Assembly (NCBI GenBank): GCA_963826145.1
Contig: CAWGVW010000002.1
Span: forward strand, 310,001 to 374,000
Origin: JBGPLJ01 sp963826145
Lineage (GTDB): Bacteria; Pseudomonadota; Gammaproteobacteria; Steroidobacterales; Steroidobacteraceae
DNA: 64,000 bases
Direction of reading: 5' to 3'
The notes beneath the pieces are model-generated. The model saw only the letters and a list, made by a program, of their open reading frames with translations. It did not search any database and was not told where the DNA came from. This document shows, piece after piece, positions 58,127-64,000 of this stretch. Made by a program: the position numbers and the translations under genes. Position 1 is the first letter of the stretch. Each line of letters opens with the position of its first letter.

Positions 58127-61100
58127 AGCGCTGGCTCACACGCATCGGCATCACGCTCGCGGCTCTGATCACCGTGATGACGGGCCTCGTCTGGTCGCTC
58201 GGCGCCACAGAAACGGGCCTGCGCTGGATCGTTTCCGCAGTCAATTCCATGCCGCTCAAGAAAGTGCGGCTCGAGATCAATGATGCGCATGGAACGCTGG
58301 TCGGCGGCTTTCGGCTGGGCGAGGTGCGCGTTGCCTCCGAACGCGCCGCGCTTGCGATCGATGGCATTGACGGCAGCGCGAGTTTCTGGCGGCTCGTCGG
58401 TGGAACGGTGGATCTCGATCACCTCGGTGTCGCGAAGTTGCGCGTCACCGTGATCAATCACCCGTCGACCGACAGCAGTTCGCCGAAATTCCTGCCAGCC
58501 TTTCTGCGGATTCGTGTTGCGAAGCTCGACGTGCGTGATATCGACATTGCGCTGGCGAACGGCACGCATCTTATTTACGACCGCGTGAGCGCGAGCGCAC
58601 GTCTTTCGTCGCATACGATCGACGCCTCGAATCTCGACGTGCACTCCGAAATCCTGAGCGGACGCGGCAGCATCCGTCTACTCGCTGCGCATCCGTTCGC
58701 CTTGTCCGGCGACCTCGACGTTGATTTCACGCAGCCGCACCAGCCGCGCTGGCGTGCTCGCGTGCAATTGAAGGGCGATCTCGACCGGCTCGCGTTCGGG
58801 ACAGACATTGCCGAGCCGTTTCATGCTACGGGCCGGGGTGAGATGACGAGTCTCACGAAAGCCTGGCAGCTGCGCGGCGTGGTCGCTATTTTCGATTTCG
58901 ACGTGAAAGCCTGGCAGCCCGACTCGACACTCGGACCGGTGGCCGCGGGACTTGAGGTCGGAGCGAATCACGACGGCTATTCTGCCACTGGCAAGCTCAC
59001 GCCTCGCGACCTCGGCACCGGTACGCTCGACGTCCGCTGGCGCGGGCACTACCAGGATCGCGTGCTGCATTTCGACGAGCTCAATCTGCGGCCGGATGGC
59101 ACTCGCGGCGAATTGAGCGCAAACGGGACTATCGCGCTGACGGGCGCCCGGCCGCGCCTCGACTTCACGGCTAACTGGCAGAACCTGCAATGGCCTGTGC
59201 GCGGAGCGGCGACCGTTCAGAGCGAGCGCGGTCACGGCACGATCGCCGGCGAGTGGCCATTGGAATTCAAGACGGACGTAAGGATCCTCGTGGCCGACCT
59301 GCCACCAGCGGACCTCACCGCGACCGGTGAAATTGGCAGCGGCCACATCACCGTCAGCAGCGCGAACGGCACCTGGCTTGGCGGGGCCGTCGCCGCCCAA
59401 GGTGACGTGCGGTACGGGAAGAACGCAGGATGGCAAGTGGCGGCGCGCGGTACGAAACTCGATCCCGCGCAGTGGCAGAAGTCGTGGCCGGGTGAACTTG
59501 AATTTGCGCTCAAGGCCCAGGCCGTCGGACTCAAGGCGACATCGATCTGGCAGGTCGATGTGGACCGTCTGCGCGGCCGCCTGCGGGGCCAGTCGCTCAA
59601 TGCAAGCGGTGCGCTGCGACGAAACGGCGCGGGATTCGACTTCCAGCGCGTGGCGGTCGATCTGGGCTCAACGCATGCAAGACTCGACGGCAGCATCGCG
59701 AAAGAGATCGCGCTGAAATGGACCCTCACGAGCCCGGATCTCGCAAAGACGCTTGCCGGCGCTTCGGGTCGCGTGAATTCCACGGGCAGCTTTGCCGGCA
59801 CGGCCGAAGCGTTTGCCGTCAAGTGCCATATCGACGCCGACGACCTTGGGTTTACCGGCTTTTCCGTCAAGAAGATCAACGGCGACTTAGACCTCGACCT
59901 CATGGATCGTACGGCAGCCAGCGCGACCGTCGTTGCGAGCGGTATCGCGTGGTCGGATTACAAGGTGGATACGGTCGAACTCAATCTCTCGGGCACGACG
60001 CAGCAGCATGACTGGACCATCACCGGCCGGGTCGTCGACACGCAGATGACGCTCGGGGGTCGTGGCCGCTACGCAGCGCACCTCTGGACGACAACGCTCG
60101 ACACATGGTCCCTCGATGATCCTGAGGGGCCGCACCTGAAGCTCGCGGCGCCAGCAGCCTTCAGTCTCGGTATTGATCGGATAGCGCTCACCTCCGCATG
60201 CCTCGCTGCCGGGGATGAACGCTTCTGCACCGCAGGCACTCTGACGCCGCAGGGCTCGTGGAAACTCACTGCCTCCGCCTCACGGATGCCGCTCAAGGCA
60301 CTCGGCCGTGGCCTGCCGGGGCGGCCGGAATTCGACGGCCTGCTTGCATTGAAGCTGGACGCCAGCGGCGAGCCGGGATCGCCTTGGACCGGCTCGGCGC
60401 GCGCCGACTTGAGTGGAGCGGACTTCCAGTACCGCGTGCGCCGCGGCCAGCGCGAGAAGCTCACGCTCGGCGAGGCGCATGCCGAGGTGCTCGCGCAGCC
60501 GGACCATTTCTCCGGATCGGTCTCTGTCCATGCGACGGCGACCACGTTTCTCGAAGCCAATGCGACGTTGACGCGGCTGCCCGAACGCGCACTCGGCGAC
60601 CAGATACTCGCCGGAGCACTCCGCGCCGAGATTCACGAACTCGGACTGATCCCCCAGTTCGTCACCGATATCGATCATGTCGACGGCGTCATGCAGACGA
60701 ACTTCACGCTCGGTGGCACACCGCACACGCCGGACCTGAACGGCAATCTCAGCATCGACGCCAAGGCGATCGACCTTTATCAGCTCAATCTGCAGCTTCG
60801 CGATACCGCGCTCGCGGCGCAGTTGCGCGGCAATTCGCTGACGCTTGACGCGACGACCCATGCGGGCGACGGCGACGCCGCCGTCAAGGGACGGCTCGCG
60901 TGGACTGAGGGGCAGCCCAAGGGCGAAATGACGCTGAAGGGGAACAAGCTGCGTCTCGTCAACGTCCCGGAAATCCGCATCGTCGCATCGCCGGACATCC
61001 GGATGCGCGTTGACGGGCGCCGCATCGATATCGATGGCGAAGTCAAGGTGCCCTACGCGCGCATTGCACCGCTCGAACTCACGGACGCGGTGCTCGCATC

Positions 61101-61854
61101 GTCGGATGAAGTCATCGTCGGCGCGCCGGTCATCCCGCCAGAGCAGCGTTTCCAGGTCTACAGCCGGCTCGCCCTGACGCTCGGCAATGACGTGCGGATC
61201 GATACGCGTGGGCTCGTCGGCAAGCTCTCGGGATCAGTCACCTCGACCGCGAGCCCCGATGATCCGGGCACGGGCGTTGGCGAGCTCAAAGTGGATGAAG
61301 GCAAGTACACGGTCCTTGCCCGGCGCCTGGACATCGAGCGCGGCCGGCTCGTCTTCAATGGCGGACCGCTTGCGAATCCCGGTGTCGACATCCGGGCGAT
61401 CCGCAGACTTCCGGACATTGTCGTGGGAGCGAATGTCCGGGGCACACTACGCGAGCCGACCCTGTCGTTCTTCTCCGAGCCATCGGTAACCCAGAGCCAG
61501 ATCGTCTCGCTCCTTGTCGGCGGCGGAACGCTCGAATCCCTGCAGAGCAACCAGGCGCAGCAGGCCGGGGCATCGCGCAACGCTTTGCTCGCGCAGGGCG
61601 GCGCGATCCTCGCCTCCGAGATCGGCGCGAAGTTCCGCATCGCGGACGTCAGCGTCGAATCGAATGACCAGAACGACACCTCACTCGTGCTCGGCAGGTT
61701 CCTATCGCCGCGGCTGTACGTCAGCTACGGCGTGTCGCTGACGGAATCGATCAACACACTGAAGCTCCAGTACACGCTCGGTGATCGCTGGACGATCCGC
61801 ACGGAATCGGGCGAAGCGATGAGCGCGGACATCGTCTTTACGATCGAACACTAG
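58123..61854 (+). CDS. tamB: Translocation and assembly module protein TamB
   Basis: The 1243-residue protein has one N-terminal inner-membrane anchor (about 7-28) followed by a very long beta-helix-like extension reaching across the periplasm, and the C-terminal DUF490/TamB domain (from about 930: KVPYARIAPLELTDAVLASSDEV, GVGELKVDEGKYTVLARRLDIERGRLVFNGG, then the final FRIADVSVESN...LVLGRFLSPRLYVSYGVSLTESINTLKLQYTL). In E. coli it spans the envelope with TamA and carries phospholipids. The C-terminal domain is complete. It is coupled to tamA and converges with the esterase gene. Confidence 0.94.
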   Translation: MKRWLTRIGITLAALITVMTGLVWSLGATETGLRWIVSAVNSMPLKKVRLEINDAHGTLVGGFRLGEVRVASERAALAIDGIDGSASFWRLVGGTVDLDHLGVAKLRVTVINHPSTDSSSPKFLPAFLRIRVAKLDVRDIDIALANGTHLIYDRVSASARLSSHTIDASNLDVHSEILSGRGSIRLLAAHPFALSGDLDVDFTQPHQPRWRARVQLKGDLDRLAFGTDIAEPFHATGRGEMTSLTKAWQLRGVVAIFDFDVKAWQPDSTLGPVAAGLEVGANHDGYSATGKLTPRDLGTGTLDVRWRGHYQDRVLHFDELNLRPDGTRGELSANGTIALTGARPRLDFTANWQNLQWPVRGAATVQSERGHGTIAGEWPLEFKTDVRILVADLPPADLTATGEIGSGHITVSSANGTWLGGAVAAQGDVRYGKNAGWQVAARGTKLDPAQWQKSWPGELEFALKAQAVGLKATSIWQVDVDRLRGRLRGQSLNASGALRRNGAGFDFQRVAVDLGSTHARLDGSIAKEIALKWTLTSPDLAKTLAGASGRVNSTGSFAGTAEAFAVKCHIDADDLGFTGFSVKKINGDLDLDLMDRTAASATVVASGIAWSDYKVDTVELNLSGTTQQHDWTITGRVVDTQMTLGGRGRYAAHLWTTTLDTWSLDDPEGPHLKLAAPAAFSLGIDRIALTSACLAAGDERFCTAGTLTPQGSWKLTASASRMPLKALGRGLPGRPEFDGLLALKLDASGEPGSPWTGSARADLSGADFQYRVRRGQREKLTLGEAHAEVLAQPDHFSGSVSVHATATTFLEANATLTRLPERALGDQILAGALRAEIHELGLIPQFVTDIDHVDGVMQTNFTLGGTPHTPDLNGNLSIDAKAIDLYQLNLQLRDTALAAQLRGNSLTLDATTHAGDGDAAVKGRLAWTEGQPKGEMTLKGNKLRLVNVPEIRIVASPDIRMRVDGRRIDIDGEVKVPYARIAPLELTDAVLASSDEVIVGAPVIPPEQRFQVYSRLALTLGNDVRIDTRGLVGKLSGSVTSTASPDDPGTGVGELKVDEGKYTVLARRLDIERGRLVFNGGPLANPGVDIRAIRRLPDIVVGANVRGTLREPTLSFFSEPSVTQSQIVSLLVGGGTLESLQSNQAQQAGASRNALLAQGGAILASEIGAKFRIADVSVESNDQNDTSLVLGRFLSPRLYVSYGVSLTESINTLKLQYTLGDRWTIRTESGEAMSADIVFTIEH

Positions 61855-61863
61855 GTCCGCGGC

Positions 61864-62523
61864 TCAGGGCAGCGCGGCCTCGAGGAACTTGCGGATGTCG
61901 GCGATCTCCTCAGGACCGACACCGTGGCCGATCGGATAGCTGTGCCACTCCACTGCGTAGCCCTCCGCCTGGAGCTTGCGGCGCGAAGCATCGCCGAATG
62001 CAAAGGGCACGGTCGGGTCCGCGGTCCCATGCGCGAGAAAGAGCGGCGTCCCGAGATTCTCCGGTGCGCGTTCCGCCGGCAGTTTGCTATCGAGGGCGAG
62101 ATAACAGGAAAGGGCGATGACCCCGGCCAGCCGGTGCCGGAACCGCAAAGCCGAATGCAGCGCCAGCACGCCGCCCTGCGAGAATCCAGCGAGCACGATG
62201 CGCTCCGCCGGCACGCCAAGGGCTATCTCGGCACCCAGCAGTTCGTCGACCAGCGCGCCGGAGGCACGGATGCCCGCTTCGTCCTGGCGGTGATCGCTCG
62301 AGAGTCCATAGATGTCGTACCAGGCCCGCATCGACCAGCCGTTGTTGATCGTGACCGGCCGCACTGGAGCGTGCGGGAATACGAAGCGCAAAGGCCGGCT
62401 GCCCTGCGGCGCGATGTCGGGCACGACCGGCTCGAAGTCATGTCCATCCGCGCCCAACCCATGCAGCCAAACGACCGTACCCGTCGGCGCTTTCCCCGTC
62501 TGCACTATTACCGTCTCGAGCAT
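61864..62523 (-). CDS. Carboxylesterase/phospholipase-type hydrolase
   Basis: The 219-residue protein has the alpha/beta-hydrolase signs of the EstB/acyl-protein thioesterase family: VVWLHGLGADGHDF (oxyanion), VLAGFSQGG (nucleophile Ser), LAHGTADPTVPF (Asp) and the final SYPIGHGV (His). It should hydrolyse short acyl esters or thioesters in the cytoplasm. It is convergent with tamB by nine bases and divergent from argR. Confidence 0.92.
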   Translation of the reverse strand: MLETVIVQTGKAPTGTVVWLHGLGADGHDFEPVVPDIAPQGSRPLRFVFPHAPVRPVTINNGWSMRAWYDIYGLSSDHRQDEAGIRASGALVDELLGAEIALGVPAERIVLAGFSQGGVLALHSALRFRHRLAGVIALSCYLALDSKLPAERAPENLGTPLFLAHGTADPTVPFAFGDASRRKLQAEGYAVEWHSYPIGHGVGPEEIADIRKFLEAALP

Positions 62524-62589
62524 CTCGTCCTCCGCCGCAACAAAGAGGCGTCGCCAGAATAGCCGATGGCGTGCCTGCCGAGGCCGCTC

Positions 62590-62618
62590 TTGACCGGCTT
62601 CGCATATTTATGCACACT
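62590..62618 (+). promoter_or_regulatory. Possible argR promoter
   Basis: A good -35 TTGACC (62590-62595) precedes a weak -10 CACACT (62613-62618, spacer 17). The transcript would start at about 62625-62628, two to five bases before the argR ATG, so the mRNA would be almost leaderless. Confidence 0.4.
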
Positions 62619-62633
62619 CTCGCAACTTTATGC
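62602..62633 (+). promoter_or_regulatory. Tandem ARG boxes on the argR promoter and start codon
   Basis: GCATATTTATGC (62602-62613) is a perfect inverted repeat with a 4-base A/T centre, and GCAACTTTATGC (62622-62633) is a degenerate second copy. They are 20 bases apart, close to the 20-21 bases of paired operators bound by the ArgR hexamer. The second box includes the ATG at 62630. Confidence 0.6.
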
Positions 62634-63082
62634 ATGAACAGAACGGCAACGGGTCACGCCGGCAGGCGATCGTGAAAATCCTGCGCGACCAGGCGGTCGC
62701 GAAGCAGGAGGAGCTGGTACGCCTGCTGAAGAAGCAGGGTTATGAGGCGACGCAGTCCTCCGTCAGCCGTGACCTTCAGGAACTCGGTGTCGGCAAGATC
62801 GGCCATCGCTATGTGCTGCCCGCCGCCGAGCAGTCCCCGACGCGCAACGACTTCGCTGCGCTCAGCGGTTTCGTGCGCGAAATCAGGCCCGCAGGTTCGA
62901 CCATTACGGTCGTGCGTACCTCGATCGGCAGCGCCCAGAGCGTCGCGCTTGCCGTCGACCGCGCTGCATGGCCGGAGGTGGTCGGCACGATTTCAGGGGA
63001 CGATACGATCTTCGTTGCGACGAGCGGCGCTCGCGGTCAGCACAAGGTCATCGAGCGCCTGCGTACTATCTTTCACGTCTGA
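62630..63082 (+). CDS. argR: Arginine repressor ArgR
   Basis: The 150-residue protein binds L-arginine and represses arginine biosynthesis genes. The N-terminal winged helix shows RRQAIVKILRDQAVAKQEELVRLL and the recognition helix SSVSRDLQELG; the C-terminal hexamerisation and arginine-binding domain contains GTISGDDTIFVATS (the usual GTIAGDDTI, with Asp-Asp binding arginine). There is no Shine-Dalgarno before the ATG, and ARG boxes overlap the start. argG follows 21 bases after the stop, a link that supports self- and pathway control. Confidence 0.94.
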   Translation: MHEQNGNGSRRQAIVKILRDQAVAKQEELVRLLKKQGYEATQSSVSRDLQELGVGKIGHRYVLPAAEQSPTRNDFAALSGFVREIRPAGSTITVVRTSIGSAQSVALAVDRAAWPEVVGTISGDDTIFVATSGARGQHKVIERLRTIFHV

Positions 63083-63103
63083 CCGGCCCTACTCCCAAAC
63101 GAC

Positions 63104-64000
63104 ATGGCTGACAACAAACAAAGGGGCGAAGAGCCCATCGTGCTCGCTTTTTCCGGCGGCCTCGACACGTCGTTCCTCGTGCCGTGGCTAAAGGAGACCT
63201 ACGGGCGTCCCATCATCACGGTAACGGTGGGAACAGGTGGCATCGATGCCGCGGCAGCGAAAACGCTCGAAGAGCGCGCCCGCGCCCTCGGTGCTCGGGA
63301 TCATCATCTGGTTGACGCACGCGAGACGTATTTTCAGCAGGTGCTCAAGTTCCTGATCATGGCGAATGTGCGCCGCGGCCAGCTTTACCCGCTCTGCGTG
63401 GGCGCGGAGCGGGTCGTGCAGGCGCAGACGATCGCGCGTATGGCGCAGAAGCTCGGCACACACACAATCGCTCACGGTTGCACGGCCGCGGGCAACGATC
63501 AGGTCCGCTTCGAGGTTGCGCTGCGCACGATTGCGCCGGAGCTCGAAATCCTCGCACCGGTGCGCGACCAGGCGTTCAAGCGGCCCGAACAGCTCAAGTA
63601 TCTCGAGGAGCGCAGGCTCCCGATTCCTCCGTACGGCGCTGCCTATTCCGTGAATCGCGGACTCTGGGGCGTCACCATCGGCGGCAAGGAGACGCTCACC
63701 TCGCTCGACAGCATTCCGGACGACGCCTGGGTGCTCTCGCGCACGGCTTTCAGCAATCCACAGCCGGCGGAACGTCACGTCATCGGCTTCGAACGCGGCG
63801 TTCCCACGCGCCTCGACGGCGCCTCACTCGGCGCCGTCGAAATCATCGAGCGTCTCGAAACGATCGGCGCGAACTTCGGCATCGGCCGCGGTATTCATCT
63901 CGGCGACACCATCATCGGTACGAAGGGCCGCGTCGCATTTGAAGCTCCGGCGGCCGAAATGCTGTTGAACGCGCATCGCGAACTCGAAAAGCTCGTGCTG
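63104..64000 (+). CDS. argG: Argininosuccinate synthase, N-terminal part
   Basis: The frame runs from the ATG at 63104 to the window edge, about 299 residues of an expected 400. The enzyme joins citrulline and aspartate with ATP. The P-loop of the ATP pyrophosphatase fold is LAFSGGLDTS, followed by YPLCVGAERVVQAQ, HGCTAAGNDQVRFE (aspartate and citrulline binding), LPIPPYGAAYSVNRGLWG and GIGRGIHLGD. The sequence branch with FLIMANVRRGQLYPL is similar to that of xanthomonads. It is the first gene after argR; the remainder of an arginine cluster may continue beyond the window. Confidence 0.95.
   Translation, partial: MADNKQRGEEPIVLAFSGGLDTSFLVPWLKETYGRPIITVTVGTGGIDAAAAKTLEERARALGARDHHLVDARETYFQQVLKFLIMANVRRGQLYPLCVGAERVVQAQTIARMAQKLGTHTIAHGCTAAGNDQVRFEVALRTIAPELEILAPVRDQAFKRPEQLKYLEERRLPIPPYGAAYSVNRGLWGVTIGGKETLTSLDSIPDDAWVLSRTAFSNPQPAERHVIGFERGVPTRLDGASLGAVEIIERLETIGANFGIGRGIHLGDTIIGTKGRVAFEAPAAEMLLNAHRELEKLVL

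Overview
The window looks like the chromosome of a free-living, GC-rich gammaproteobacterium, probably from the Xanthomonadales/Nevskiales/Steroidobacterales neighbourhood. This is inferred from family content and gene order, not from any search. Supporting signs are ftsY-ftsE-ftsX-rpoH, rsmD-coaD, tamA-tamB, a ydbH/ydbL-type pair, gltB-gltD and argR-argG. No rRNA, tRNA, CRISPR array, prophage or complete insertion sequence was recognised. The genes are densely packed on both strands, often with overlapping start and stop codons.

Layout. 0-3.4 kb: the end of an M20 peptidase, then a leftward block rsmD-coaD-ggt. 3.5-9.2 kb: a large lipase-like lipoprotein joined to ftsY-ftsE-ftsX, then rpoH with a hairpin over its ribosome binding site. 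9.2-16.6 kb: OmpA-like lipoprotein, Mpo1-like membrane protein, a two-component pair, glutaryl-CoA dehydrogenase, an Ada-like protein, a GST and an EF-hand protein behind a sigma-54-type promoter. 16.7-19.5 kb: a two-component pair of the type called PdsR/PdsS (proteobacterial dedicated sortase system). 19.5-25.4 kb: gltB-gltD read leftward, gltD broken by one frameshift and gltB preceded by a leader rich in inverted repeats. 25.7-31.7 kb: methyltransferase, ArsR regulator, short CadC-like regulator, CDF transporter, Fpg/Nei glycosylase, a small sigma-54-type gene with a C-rich structured 3' region, and a SPOR lipoprotein. 31.7-34.7 kb: bactofilin, a 73-bp inverted-repeat element and a sugar dehydrogenase/cytochrome lipoprotein with two frameshifts at its end. 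34.9-38.8 kb: ugpQ-glpD-glpK-hemJ. 38.7-43.9 kb: leftward genes including a receiver domain fused to a membrane-anchored domain and an exported methyltransferase. 44.1-50.2 kb: YdbH/YdbL-like envelope proteins, an SRAP protein, a YadGH-type ABC exporter and a membrane protein. 50.1-54.8 kb: an unknown gene divergent from a FlhC-like regulator, then nudC, an acyltransferase and a TauE/SafE permease. 54.8-64 kb: UPF0173 hydrolase, NRDE protein, tamA-tamB, carboxylesterase, argR and argG (cut by the edge).

Themes. Envelope biogenesis is heavily represented: ftsEX, tamAB, ydbH/ydbL, SPOR, bactofilin, OmpA-like and several lipoproteins. Regulation is the more interesting layer. I see two good -24/-12 promoters, a possible rpoH RNA thermometer, a highly structured gltB leader, a C-rich RNA region and ARG boxes lying on the argR start codon. 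Three single-base frameshifts, one in gltD and two in the sugar dehydrogenase, may be real decay or base-calling errors; the sequence alone cannot decide. All start-codon choices, promoters and RNA structures were read by eye.
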